A stretch of 64,000 nucleotides of DNA from Apodemus sylvaticus (lineage: Eukaryota > Chordata > Mammalia > Rodentia > Muridae), in assembly GCF_947179515.1 (NCBI RefSeq), contig NC_067477.1, forward strand, positions 127,752,896-127,816,895, given 5' to 3'. The notes below the pieces were generated by a model. That model saw only the letters and a list, made by a program, of their open reading frames with translations, searched no databases and was not told the origin of the DNA. The translations under genes and the position numbers were made by a program. Shown one piece after another: positions 20,966 through 32,021 of the stretch. Position 1 is the first letter of the stretch, and the number at the start of each line of letters is the position of its first letter.

Positions 20966-21768
20966 TTCATCTATTTTAAAGCCCAAGCAGTTTCAATCAT
21001 TAAACATCAAAGCAAAACTCTTACTGGGCCCCAGAAAGGCACAAGCAAGAGCACTCCCTCACAACATCTATATTTATATTTATTTATGCAAAGCCTTAAG
21101 TATACACAGTGGGGAGGCAGGAGCATGCCAGAAAAAAAGTGCATATAGTTCCTGGCCTGTTAAAAAAAAAAAAGGTATTTTCCTTTTTTCTTCTAGCCCA
21201 AGGGAATAGCCTGGGTGGGAATGAAATTATGAACTCTTTAGACCCAAACACATGAAGTGAATAGAAGGAAGCTGTAGGTATTTGTTGAGTCTCCTGACCT
21301 TTCTAAGGAAACAAGTCAGACTTTCCCAAACATTGCACAGGGGCGGATTTTGCTTTGCATGAAATAAAGTCCTCAGTTATCTGAAACACACACACACTCT
21401 GCAGGAAGCAGATTTTAAAAGCATTTGGTCAAAGACAGGTTTCTTACATTTCCAAAGGAAAAGCATGATACAAAGAAGCAGCAACATTAAGCATGAAATA
21501 AGCATGCGGTAGAACATTGTACAGCCGCTCCAGTGAGGGCTTCCATGGTACTCAGTGCGGAACTGGTACTAAGTGGTGACAATGGACACAGTATCCTTTG
21601 CTCCTTGCCTCATTTTCATGGAATAAATTATACCAGATTTGATAATCTGCCTCATCTCAAAATTCAATATGCATGATTTAAAAATTGTTCTCTGTCTTTT
21701 TCCATATTTTCAAAATGTTTCAAAATGAGAAGCACATGTTTCTCAACTGACTTTGGTGTAAACTTTAA
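20965..21768. other. Unique DNA
   Basis: No gene seen. A short A12 run is at 21161-21172 and a (CA)5 at about 21388-21397. Confidence 0.45.
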
Positions 21769-21905
21769 TTTTTTTTTTTTTAAGACAGGTGTCAGTAGCT
21801 TAGGCTGGTGTTAAACAGACTTTGTATCAAAGATGATCTTGAGCCTCTGGTTCTCCTGCCTCAGCCTCTTAAATGCTGGGTTACAAGCATGCGACAGCAT
21901 GACCA
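21769..21905 (-). mobile_element. Old B1/PB1-type SINE
   Basis: A T13 tail, then 'taagacaggtgtcagtagct', 'ttctcctgcctcagcctctt' and 'gctgggttacaagcatgcga' in reverse B1 order. Diverged. Confidence 0.65.
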
Positions 21906-22029
21906 GACTGTCAAGGTTCCTTCTCGAAGTCACCTTCTTTCCTTTCTCACTTCAGCACATCTCTTTCTGTGTAATTACCTCTCTCAATCCAGAAGAGATG
22001 GCTCCCAGGGCTGGTGATTCTGGTCATTT

Positions 22030-22345
22030 GACAATTCGTGGATTGGTGAAGCACTTCCCTTGCAAGCGATGGCCTGAGTTTGATTCCTAGTACCATGCAA
22101 AAGTATAGAGTGTGGTAGCCAGACTTGATTGACACTTAGCAGCTCAGTGTGGGGGGCTGGGGTGGGAGCCCCAGGGTCCCTGGGATTCACCAACTAGCCA
22201 CTCGAGCCTAATGGCCTAATAGTCATTAAGAGGCGTTGTCTCCCAGGAGATGGCCAGTCTTCCCGAGTATGACAGTGGACACTGTCCTCTAGCTCCGACA
22301 CACATGGGCATACATATACACCTGCACACATGAGTATTCTTGGAG
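22030..22345 (+). mobile_element. B4 SINE, old
   Basis: 'cacttcccttgcaagcgatg', 'gagtttgattcctagtacc', 'atggccagtcttcccgagta' and 'gtggacactgtcctctagct', then a 'cacacatgggcatacatata' tail. The order fits B4; the middle is heavily diverged. Confidence 0.55.
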
Positions 22346-22830
22346 ACATATACATGACACATACATACACATTTAAATCTTTTTATGTGACTCTATACTA
22401 TATGTAACTTGTATCAACTCTAGACTCAGGTCTTCAGCTAAGATAGAGCCCTACCTGCCTGTTCTCCTTTTCATTTCTTGGAGCCAGGGAGGCGCGTAAG
22501 GAGCACTCGCTCCCTGCCAGTTAGGTCTTGTGCTTCCTCTAGTCCTGGGCTTAAGTTCTCCCTCATTCACTGCCCTGTCCCATATCACCACAGTGACCTA
22601 GCAACTACAAAGTGAAGAGGAGCCGAGAAAACACCCAGACATTATTCCTCTCTGTTACACTCACTACAGTGTTCGATCCCAACTTCTAATCTAAAACAGG
22701 GCTGAATGTGTACAATCCCCATGGCCTGGTGGAGCTGGCTGCCAGTGTACCCAGAACCCCGGGCGCATGGCTCAGAGCAGGGGCTCCTTGGCTCTAGCTC
22801 ATATATTGAATGGTTAAAATAAGACTTGAA
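22346..22830. other. Unique DNA
   Basis: No gene or repeat recognised. Confidence 0.45.
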
Positions 22831-22985
22831 GCCGGGCGGTGGTGGCACACGCCTGTAATCCCAGCACTTGGGAGGCAGAGGCAGGTGGATCTCTGAGTTC
22901 GAGGCCAGCCTGGTCTACAAAGTGAGTTCCAGGACAGCCAGGGCTACACAGAGAAACCCTGTCTCGGAAAAAAAAAAACAAAAAA
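22831..22985 (+). mobile_element. B1 SINE with 7-bp TSD
   Basis: Near-consensus body from 'gccgggcggtggtggcacac' to 'gaaaccctgtctcgg' with an A-rich tail. A direct repeat, acttgaa, lies at 22824-22830 and 22986-22992. It carries 'gcctgtaatcccagcactt', as do two other young B1 copies here (13057, 31818). Confidence 0.93.
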
Positions 22986-22992
22986 ACTTGAA

Positions 22993-24450
22993 GGCACTTA
23001 AAGAAGAATGTAGACCCTCTTTTACATTTCAGAATGTAAAAGACAATCGGAAGAGGGCAAGGTGGCAGGCAAGCAGTCCGGAGAGTTCTTCCGGAACGAA
23101 AAATGCTGAACATGTCCGTGCTCTACTGTCCTGGCTCCCCAGACACACTGGACAGCAAAGCAAAGCTAATAGCTCAGAATTACTCCCAAGCATCTTAGTC
23201 CCAGTTTTATCACATAAAAATTTTTAAAAATATGTTTAACTGGTGAACAGTTTGCAACCTTGTCTATATGTTAGCTTGTGAGGGAACAGTACCTGAGTCT
23301 TGCCTCTAGAAATGAGATTGGATGAGTCCACCTAGCCATTGATTCTTTCTAAAACTCTGCAAGTGGTTCTACTATGAGGACCCCACGATCCGAGCTGCAT
23401 CCCTCCATATTCAACAGTGCTGAGGAACAGCGAGAAACTGTCTGTCTTCCTTTCCTTTGGCAGAACCCAGCTCAAGCAGTTCCATTAAAATGGCCCAAAT
23501 CCTCCAGCAAGGTTAGGGGTTTTTAATGAAGTCTCTGGCCTCCTGCCAGAGTAGCTGGAGAAAGCCAGCCCATGACGACAGAGCTAATGAGTACATTTTC
23601 AAGTAGAAATGGCTGCATTCTTCCAACCACAGCAGCAGTGGAAAAGTCAAAACCGAATTACTCTCTGTACTCAGAAGTCAGTAGGCCCAGCCCCAGGGCA
23701 TGGTTGCCTTGCCCTGGTCATGGTGCAATTATCCAGCTGACCTCTCAAGTGAGTGGGTGCAGGTCTTTTGGGTAAGCAGCTGACACTCTTAGCGTGGCCT
23801 CCTGGGATGATACCAAGGCCAATTAATCAGAGGTCACCAGAGTTTGACAAGGTTGGTGGCCAATCTGGGCCCCACAGAATACTAAGTCCACAGTAGACCG
23901 CTGTGAACTCGCTGGTCATGAGCCGGAACATAGTGACCAAATAGCTCAGGGATGATTAGGCAACCATTGATTACAAGACCAAAGTCCCAAAACAGAGAGG
24001 TACATCTGGTACTCCCTAGGAGATATTCCCAATGCAGCTACCCAGGCCAGAACAGCAGACAAGGGCTTATCCAAGATGTAAAGATCTTTGGTCACTCCCT
24101 CCCTGCTTTCCATTACTCGCCCAGGACTTTGTACGTCTGTTGTTGATTCTAAGCGCTGTAAATAGCCAACGGTGTTGTTGAAAAGTCTGTTGCCTCTGAG
24201 ATATGGAGGTGTTTGTGCCTTGGGATGAAAGTTAGCCTCAGGTCAGCTACAGACAGGTCCAATTGGTCTTCAGCACACTGGAGATGTTAGTATGCTTTAA
24301 CCACTTTCCAGGTGAGTCTAATGGTCAGCCCAGTCTGCATAAGCCATTCCTGAATCAGGATGGACTGGGGTCACCATGCCATCGATTCTTAGGGGAATCA
24401 ACGAGGAAATGAACCGAGGGCCAAGACATAGAGACCTGAAATGCTTTCAG
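22993..24450. other. Unique DNA
   Basis: No gene or repeat recognised over about 1.4 kb. Confidence 0.45.
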
Positions 24451-24638
24451 AACTCTCTCTCTCCCCCCTCCCCCTCCCCTTCCCTTCTCTCCCTCCTCTC
24501 CCCCTCCTTCTCTACCTCCTCTCCCCCTGTCCTCCCTCCCTCTCCCCTTTCTCTCCCTCTCCCTCTCTCCCCTTCCCTCCCTACACCTTCCCCTCCCCCT
24601 CCATCTCTCTCTGTCCCTCTCCCTCCCCTCCCTCATTT
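24451..24638 (+). repeat. Polypyrimidine tract (CCCTCT-type)
   Basis: About 190 bases, almost all C and T, with irregular 'ccctctc' units. On the minus strand it is a purine tract able to form triplex (H-)DNA. The open frames across it are compositional. Confidence 0.9.
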
Positions 24639-24663
24639 CTTGATCACACACAGAGTTTCACAA

Positions 24664-24705
24664 ATGCTGAGCTAACAGGTATATGCCACCACACCCACCC
24701 ACTGC
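24664..24705 (-). mobile_element. B1 remnant
   Basis: 'tgctgagctaacaggtatat' followed by 'gccaccacacccaccc' is the left end of a reverse B1/PB1. The pyrimidine tract upstream may have replaced the rest of the body. Confidence 0.45.
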
Positions 24706-24819
24706 ACCTACTGATGCCACTCAAGGCTAATGCTATTTCTGAGTCTCACCCATCCGTGCACTCTCTCACCAATTAACACTGCAGTGTTTCAGAGATACAA
24801 AGATGAATTGAAACCCAGC

Positions 24820-25110
24820 TTGTGCCCTAAGGGAGTGTGTAGCCTCAGAGATAATGGTGTAACAGAATATGAGATCATGAGAGAGTCCCAGACCACGAGT
24901 GAATCAGTGGCTTTATAGAAAGAGAAAGAGAAGACCCATGTGATGCTCTGCAGCACCTCAGAACTCCAGAAAGAATCCTCAGCAGTAAGAAGTGGTTGGT
25001 CTCTTAACTGTGGACATTCCAAGACATTAAAATTGTGAGTAGAATGAGTATTCTTTATAAATGATCCGGTCTGTGATGTTAAGGTATAGCAACAGAAACA
25101 AACTAAAACA
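24820..25110 (+). mobile_element. MLT1-like MaLR LTR, old
   Basis: The 3' region is the clearest: 'acattaaaattgtgagtaga', 'ataaatgatccggtctgtga', 'tatagcaacagaaacaaact'. This order is typical of mammalian MaLR LTR ends. No TSD is visible. Confidence 0.6.
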
Positions 25111-25348
25111 AGTATGCTTAGCTTTGATGAGTGGATGGTAACAAGGAACTACATGTATACAATTGTGCTGAGCAAGAGACTTCTGTGACCAGAGCCATCT
25201 GCAGATAGGAACTCTGCACCTGGAGGGGAAGACGGCCAGACACTAAAGAAAGTTGAAACAATGTTTGTCCATGTAAACCTTGTAGCAGTTGAGGAACCCT
25301 GAAGAACAGTAACAAGGATGCTGAGGTGCTCTGATGGGGGGAGGATCT

Positions 25349-25464
25349 GCAGCTGTGTGACACTGTTGCTGGGCGGAGCAGCTGTGTGACACTGTTGCTG
25401 GGCGGAGCAGCTGAGTAACACTGTTGCTGGGCGGAGCAGCTGTGTGACACTGTTGCCGGGTAGG
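25349..25464 (+). repeat. 29-bp minisatellite, four copies
   Basis: Units at 25349-25377, 25378-25406, 25407-25435 and 25436-25464. The first two are identical. The third differs by two substitutions (gagtaac for gtgtgac). The fourth differs only at its 3' end (ccgggtagg). The unit is GC-rich in a moderate-GC background. Because 29 is not a multiple of 3, any reading frame shifts with each unit, so it is not coding. Confidence 0.97.
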
Positions 25465-26134
25465 AATACGACCTTCAGAAGACTAAAAGTCTTGCCTTGC
25501 CTCATTGAGTCACATCCTGCTTTTAGACAAAAGGAGAGAAGAGAGATGAATGAAAGATCTCAGATTCAGGTTCAAGAAGGACCCTGAGACTTACAGGTGG
25601 GAGGGTGGGGTGTATTAGATTTACTAACACCATGGATGGACAGACAGACTCCTAAGGAGAGTTAGGAGCTCCAGCATCAGAGACAGACAACATGGGAAAG
25701 TCTCTGAAGAAAAGACTCATGGCCCACGAGGCAGAAGTCAGATCAGGGGACAAAAGTCCTCTTCTTAGTTCTCTGGAGACGGGTGATTTCACAGCGTAGA
25801 CCTGATACCCACACAGGAGACCGGAAAGGAGCAGGGAACAAAATGCCTGACTACCAATATGAACTCACCTCTAAATCCCAGAACCTAAAAGTCTGTTCAT
25901 TAGCGACCCACAGACAGCTCTCTCAGCGGGGTAACTGTATCTGCCCAAGCAGCAGCATGCTAACATAAGATACTGAGAAGGGCTTTCTGCTCTTTCCAGC
26001 CAGGCAGCATTCCTTCTCCATAACTGAGGGACACGAGTTAACCATGTTCTCTACAGCTTTCTCCACTGCTCACACCCACCGAAAACAAAACATGATCTCA
26101 GAATTTCCAGAACAATGCAAGAACCTGCCCTTGC
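25465..26134. other. Unique DNA
   Basis: No gene or repeat recognised. Confidence 0.45.
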
Positions 26135-26157
26135 AAAAAAAAAAAAAAAAAAAAAAA
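26135..26157 (+). repeat. (A)23 homopolymer
   Basis: Uninterrupted A run; no SINE body is recognised upstream. Confidence 0.95.
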
Positions 26158-27354
26158 GGTCTGATCATCTCTCTGATCCAACTTGTAAACTTGTAAACAA
26201 CTATCTGTACGGCCAAGAACATAACAAAAGGAGCTGAGAATTGAAAGACAGATGTCTGCTTCCCAGGGAAGCAAGCACCCTCTGGGTGAGCTCTTCCTCT
26301 CTACTGCCTCAGTTAGACCTTCCTTTGATGGTCACTTCTCCCAAAGGCCAGCATGGTTCCATTGCTGTTTTAATTCCACCTACTGATTCCACCCACCCCA
26401 CTCCCACCCCACCCCCATCCCCTGTGCCCACACCCCAGTTCTCTGCAGGAGAGGAGCATGGGCCTCCTGCGCTTGTTGGTTCAACAACCATTTCTAGGGT
26501 GCTGGAGCTGGGGCTCAGCATGTGTACAGCCCTTGGTTTCATCTCCATGGTGCTAAAAAGAAAAAGAGAATTCTATACTTAGATGAGGAACTATTTTTTT
26601 TCTTTTGATCTATGAGAAGAGACAGACACGCAGATACTAACACGCTTGTTAGAGAGTGCCAGCGAGAAGCTGGATTTATTCAACCAGCCTGATTAGTGAG
26701 TTCCCGACAGCTACGAGAACAAAATTCATGCTTGGGGCAGCCATGTCTATTTCCGTCATGGTGAGCCTCCACAGAGAGTCCAGATGATGCTTGCTGTCTT
26801 TATCAGCACTTGCCAAACGTTTGGATAAATAAAGATGCTGTTGGAAATCCTCTCTCTGTTGCTTCAACAGAAATTGGCATGGGATCGAACACTAGAGGGT
26901 CACATTCCATTTCACAAGGAGAGGAGTTCGTAGAACTAGATGTTTGTGTAAGCACCTAACTCATCTAACCCAGCACCCTCCTCTTTGGTTCTCTATGTGT
27001 ATAAAAATCAGATCTACTCTTAAGTCCAAGCTCATCAAAGACTAAGAAAGCAAAACATGTGGAGAGGCTGGAATTGTCTGCTTGTAAGCAATGTTAATCT
27101 CAAATGACTCCCAGACAGGCCCAGGCCAGGGGAAAATACAAGAGAGGGTTGTGTATGGCAGAACCAAAGGAGCCACTGACTTACAAAGCCAGCCTATGGG
27201 TTCCCTGGCTCTGACTTTGCACCAGGTGGATGAGTATTTAGTCTCCTTAAGATCCTCTGAGCTTTGTGTCTTATTTTTAGGACCTGGGAGAATATTGTTC
27301 AGTTCTGTTTCTTTGATTTTGACAGCCAGCACTAGCATTGTGCTGGGCCTAAAA

Positions 27355-27357
<3 letters not shown>
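26158..27357. other. Unique DNA with a C-rich patch
   Basis: No gene seen. A CCCA/CCCCAC-rich patch lies at about 26388-26435. Confidence 0.45.

Positions 27358-27446
<89 letters not shown>
27358..27446 (+). repeat. (CT)25(CA)20 compound microsatellite
   Basis: About 25 perfect CT units (27358-27407) run straight into about 20 CA units (to 27446). Likely hypervariable. Confidence 0.97.
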
Positions 27447-27448
<2 letters not shown>

Positions 27449-27458
27449 TAAGTTCTAG

Positions 27459-27500
27459 TTTCCTACACAGAGAGTTGTACATAACTCTTTGTGTAGGAAA
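27459..27500. repeat. 42-bp imperfect palindrome
   Basis: The left arm (27459-27479) and right arm (27480-27500) are reverse complements at 18 of 21 positions, with no spacer. The first 11 positions of each arm (tttcctacaca and its complement) match perfectly. It lies 12 bases after the CT/CA microsatellite. Confidence 0.9.
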
Positions 27501-28013
27501 GATAACGCAACATTACAACTAGAGAGCACTTTTAATAGTTCTGAGCTTTTGGCTAACTGTGTCAATTCCACCTCTTTCAAATGTCCAGTTACAACTTGGA
27601 GAAACAGAAATGCCCAATCCATTTTGCCAATCAGGCCCCAAAGATCACTGAGTGAGGTAGATAGGCCTTTTGAAAAATAGTTTCCAACAGACAAGTCCAG
27701 CTCCTGGTGACAGATTTCATATTGACCTCCCTGATTATGCATCATTGCCCATATTGTGGTAGATTCAACACCTAGTAGGCACCTCTTATCTCCCACAAAT
27801 CACTCTTCTTTTTCATGGATTTGTGTGTGCATGTATGTGCATGTGTGTAATAGAGATGACAAATTAGTTAGGACCAAACTAAAACAAACTTCAGTAAAGA
27901 TGGTATTATATGGTCATCGGAAGCATGTATAACATCAAAGGAATAGTCAAGAGTTGAGGAAGGCTGATACAGCTGTCCTTCAAACACAGCTGAACCAGCA
28001 GCCTTGTCTAGGT
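27501..28013. other. Unique DNA
   Basis: No gene or repeat recognised. Confidence 0.45.
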
Positions 28014-28145
28014 CAGACATCTCTTGATCACACAGGTCTTGACAACTACTTAGCCTGGATCATTGGAAGTAGTTGGTAGGGGAGGGGATTCCTGGGAAGA
28101 GGGGATAGCACACATGGCCCTGCATTGCGGAGAACAAGTATGTGA
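28014..28145 (-). repeat. L2-derived segment, inverted partner of 28735-28859
   Basis: From 28014 to 28130 this is the reverse complement of 28746-28859 at roughly 85% identity by eye. The shared words include 'agacatctcttgatcaca', 'aactacttagcctgg', 'tcattggaagtag' and 'aagaggggatagcaca'. The plus-strand partner reads like an L2 3' region, so this copy is L2 in reverse. Two independent L2 copies would be far less alike, so this is a later local duplication. Confidence 0.8.
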
Positions 28146-28235
28146 CTCAGCATGAGGAGACTTTACAGGAAGCAGTGCGAGGTGAGAGGGGCAGGCAGGT
28201 TACCTGAACTGCCTGAACCCTAAACTGAAGTTCTG

Positions 28236-28425
28236 TATCCTAGAAAAAGACCCTTTTCTGTGTTCTGCATGGGGTCCATCCCTAAAGAAAGGCAATAGCT
28301 GAGAGAGAGGAAGCTCATGGGCTCTGAGTTAGCACAGGGCTGAGCTCAAATCTTTAACAGCTGTGTGGCCCAAACTTAACCTGACCGTCTATAGACAAGG
28401 ATGGTGACTACTTCCTGGCACAGGC
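28236..28425 (+). repeat. Direct-repeat copy 1, containing a MIR
   Basis: 'tagaaaaagacccttttctg' and 'gaagctcatgggctct' recur in the same order at 28939-29110 at roughly 70-80% identity by eye. The right half ('acagctgtgtggcccaaact', then 'ggatggtgactacttcctgg') is MIR-like. The left ~60 bases are not MIR, so the similarity is a local duplication and not two separate MIR insertions. Confidence 0.65.
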
Positions 28426-28639
28426 GTGAGGAGGATCTGAAGTGACGCGTGAAGTGCACTTGTCGTAGTTCTAAACATGGCAAACTCAGAGAACACTAGA
28501 CTCGGTCTTCAGTGATGTCCTTTGTCTCCTGGGGTCTTCGCTGTTACCCCTACCCACACTCTCCATGGTGCCGAGGACTTCCCCACCAGCCTTGATTTCT
28601 ACATGTTCCTCTTCCCTGTGCTAATGTAAAAACTTGCAC

Positions 28640-28859
28640 TGCCCATTAAAACCACTAAGACAAAGTTGAACTCCCTAGTGTAGGCCCGTGACCACTCTCA
28701 GTTTGGATGGTCCTTACCCCTTTCACCCCTCCTCATGCTTGCTCACCGCAATGCAGGGCCGCCTGTGCTATCCCCTCTTCCTGGGAAGCCCTTCCCCCAG
28801 CTACTTCCAATGAGCCAGGCTAAGTAGTTTCCCAAACCTATGTGATCAAGAGATGTCTG
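28640..28859 (+). mobile_element. L2 LINE fragment (3' region)
   Basis: 'acaaagttgaactccctagt', 'cctcctcatgcttgctcacc' and 'cttcctgggaagcccttccc' follow L2 3' order. The part from 28746 is the inverted partner of 28014-28130. Confidence 0.55.
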
Positions 28860-28938
28860 AGAATTCTGCTGACCCCACTCTCCATTCTGAATTAGATCTG
28901 GCTCCAAATTCATGCCCCTGTGTGCCTCTCTCTGGAGT

Positions 28939-29110
28939 CCTATGTCTTGGAAAAAGACCCTCTTCTATATTCTGAAGGAAAAGACGACGCATGAGAGAAA
29001 GAAACTCATGGGCTCCAGAGTTCAGATCTTTGCTCTGACATACAGTGATGTGGCACAGACAACCTGGCCATCTGTATACCAGGATAGTCAGCATCTAAGT
29101 CCTGTCACAC
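28939..29110 (+). repeat. Direct-repeat copy 2, containing a MIR start
   Basis: 'tggaaaaagaccctcttcta' and 'gagaaagaaactcatgggct' parallel 28236-28425. In both places the L2-like segment lies immediately upstream, by 105 bases at the first and 80 bases at the second. At one of the two sites that segment is reversed. Confidence 0.65.
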
Positions 29111-29210
29111 TCCCTTTATGCCTCCTTTATGATTGTATCCTGAGCTTATTGACACCAACACTGTATTCTTAGCACCAAGCACAGGGTCGGACATACAGGA
29201 GATGTTTAAT
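29111..29210 (+). mobile_element. MIR 3' end
   Basis: 'tagcaccaagcacagggtcg' followed by 'gacatacaggagatgtttaa' corresponds to the conserved MIR 3' tail. It probably continues the MIR that starts near 28985. Confidence 0.6.
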
Positions 29211-31761
29211 TAGGCTTACCTGCCTTAAGACAGCAATGATACGCATTTGTGGAGTTCCATATTTAACAATGTAGAGAGATGAAAATGAAGCAGGAAATCA
29301 ATCCCTTTCCCCCTAAGTGAACCAGCTGTGCATACAACACATGACCTTGGCCATGACAGTCTAACCAGGGAGTCTGCTTGTACCACAGGAAATAAAATCC
29401 AGTGTTACAAATAAATTATCAGATCTAAGCCTGGATGGCTACCTACAAAGTCTCTCCTTTGTATAATCTCTACTAAAATGCTCAACCACATTTTCCTCGC
29501 CTATGAACAGGGTTTATAATAGTGCCCATAAAAATACAGAAGTATCATCAAAATTCAGCCTGTGTGGCATCGTCATGGTTACTGCTGAAAAATGATAAAT
29601 ACCCTAATCTCTAAGCCATTGTTAGTCCTTGCTCCTAAATATCCCAACCGTTGTCTGCTACTGGCTAATTCTAGTCACAGTTTCTGTATCTCCTCATGTC
29701 TGGAAATTGTATCTTAGCACGGGACCTGACTGGGTCACAAAGCTTCCTGTATTTCCCGTCTTCCACTCTCATGACTTTGTGCATTCACTTGTGGCCCAGC
29801 TCTGCCCTCAGAGGTCATGCTGTGGGACCAGGTCACAGCAAAACTTCTATAATAAGTTCCTCAGGAGCAGGTAGGGAAAAAAATCCCCAGGTAAGATAAC
29901 CTATCCTTTCTCAGTGACATAAGTCATAATGAGAAGTCAAAATTGACTGTGAAAGTGAGGGTCACGTTGCTCATCTGTAAGAATCAGGTCTTTGACCTTA
30001 AGGATGCATAATGATGCATATATTAAAATACTTCCTGCTGTTTGTACTTAGTAATAAGTTGCCCAGGGACTGGTGGTAATTATCATCTGGGGATCCTACT
30101 CAAAGGCACAGCCCTATGAAAGATAATTGCTAGGGTCAGGGGATATTGGCCAGAAATGTCAAAGTGATCAGTATATAAAGTAATCAGAGGACCACAGTCC
30201 ACAGGCGGTGGACACACCATGGAGGTGTCATGGCATAGCACAGGGAGGAAGACCCATGGCCTTGATGGGACTTTCATATTCCTAAAATCTGTCCTTCTTC
30301 TTCTAATGGTGCTGTTTGTGACTGGCATCACCTAGGGTTACCAGCATTTAGAAGCCAGAATGTAAACCTGAGACAAGAGGAGGTTAGAGATCCTTTGTTC
30401 CTTGCACAAACATTTATCAAGCACTCACTGAACATCTGGCCCGGCCACAGGTCTACTAAGATAAGTCCCTGGCCCCAAGAGAAGGGGGATTGCAAGCCAA
30501 TAATGTAGTGAGAGCAGCTTCCCATGGGGTGCACAGGGTACCCTGAAGGCCCGGAGAAAGGCGTGGCCAAGCTTCCTGGGGATGCTGGAAAGCGTGTCTT
30601 TAACATCATGGCTTTTAAGCTGAGCTGAGAGCCTCTCTTGGCTGAGCACTATGAGAAGGAGCGAGCGTCCCAAGTGAAAGGGAAAAGCGAGAGCTGCGGA
30701 ATCCCCGTTCACTAGGAAACAGAGGCGGCTCCTCCAAGACTCGCACAAGATAAGATGACCACGGACCTTTAAGCCCAAGCAAAATGAGTGAGGAGGGCCA
30801 GAAAGAAGAGTCCTTCACGGGGCTGGGACATCAATGGAGACAACAGTCAACAGGTCAGACGCAGGTAGAACTTCCTGTTTGCTGGTGGCAGCCACCCGTA
30901 ATAAACCAGTCATGACAGAAGGAAAGAGCTGACTCCAGTGGACGGCAGTTAACACCCCAATAACATCTGTACCACTGCTGCACCCATCCGCGTATCTCGT
31001 CATTTGGGTCCTCACTGAAGCTCATGGGATCACAGGTGGGTAAAACTATTAATGGCTTTTTTCCCCCTCGGCAGCTTGCACAACACCTTCCTGTACTCTG
31101 AAAACTAGCAAACAGGAAGGATGCTTCCTGGTCAGTACCAACTTGTTTTCTCTGTGTCCTCTGACCAAAGTTATAAGCAAAAATATATCACCATCAATTT
31201 CTGGTGGTCAGCCAAGAGCAGTAGCAATAAATAAGCAGTAGCTTATATTATCTTGTGGTTCTCTAGGGTACCCGTGACCAAAAGCTTAAGGCAAGGTGTC
31301 CCACACCTGTCACTGAGCTTTTTATTTGGCAAGCTAGGGCTTCTGGGAGATGCATTACCCCCTGTGTAGAGTTCCTCAAATTAGACTCATTTATTTATAT
31401 TTGCAGGAGAAACTTATACACATATATTTGTAGAAGCCTATAAAATAGGTTTTCCATATAGATTTTTCAAACATCCTTAGTGTTAATTATTTCTCAACTA
31501 CCCTGTCCCCCACCCATCCCGTTCCCTGCTCACCCCATTCCCCACCCACCCCGTCCCATCCCATCCCCCACTGACCCTGCCTCCTGCCCACCCCATCTCC
31601 TGCCCTACCCTCTCATTTCTTTCCTCACCTGAACCTCCCTTTCCACTGTTCCCTTTTTCCTTACTATCACCCATGAGGTATGGTGTTCAACATTCCACAG
31701 GGTTCAAGCATCAAAACTGATGCTTCTACAGTCTTAGGTAAAGTGTGAATGTTTACTATTT
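29211..31761. other. Mostly unique DNA
   Basis: No gene seen over 2.5 kb. A short MIR-like word ('ttttcctcgcctatgaacag') lies near 29485-29545, and a C-rich CCCAC tract at 31501-31612. Open frames of up to 117 codons near 30425-30778 lack any domain. Confidence 0.45.
31501..31612 (+). repeat. C-rich low-complexity tract
   Basis: Irregular ccccac/cccatc units over about 110 bases, almost free of G. Confidence 0.85.
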
Positions 31762-31817
31762 AAAGAGAGAGAAGGTTCAAAAAACCAAAAACCTAACAAA
31801 CAAACAACAAAAAAAAA

Positions 31818-31967
31818 GCCGGGCGTGGTGGCGCACGCCTGTAATCCCAGCACTTAGGAGGCAGAGGCAGGTGGATTTCTGAGTTCGAGGCCAGCCTGGT
31901 CTACAGAGTGAGTTCCAGGACAGCCAGGACTACACAGAGAAACCCTGTCTCAAAAAACCAAAAAAAA

Positions 31968-31975
<8 letters not shown>
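31818..31975 (+). mobile_element. B1 SINE with A-rich tail
   Basis: Near-consensus body, 'gccgggcgtggtggcgcacg' to 'aaccctgtctc' (31951), then an A-rich tail to about 31975. A likely TSD, agagagagaagg, lies at 31764-31775 and 32010-32021. That would place a 42-base A/C-rich stretch (31776-31817) inside the inserted DNA, upstream of the B1 body. Confidence 0.93.

Positions 31976-32020
<45 letters not shown>
31976..32020 (+). repeat. (GA)n microsatellite
   Basis: About 21 GA units directly after the B1 tail, apparently seeded by a GA-rich target site. Confidence 0.93.

Positions 32021-32021
<1 letters not shown>

Noticed and set aside
24355..24776. Frames rich in Ser/Pro/Leu or Arg/Glu/Gly
   Set aside because: Products of the polypyrimidine/polypurine tract.
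25349..25464. CRISPR-like array
   Set aside because: The units are contiguous without spacers, and this is a mammalian genome; it is a minisatellite.
25118..25505. Minus-strand frames with a repeated serine/glutamine/proline motif
   Set aside because: The apparent protein repeat is the 29-bp minisatellite read in shifting frames.
27042..27522. 146- and 143-codon frames on opposite strands
   Set aside because: Both depend on the (CT)n(CA)n microsatellite, which excludes stops on both strands.
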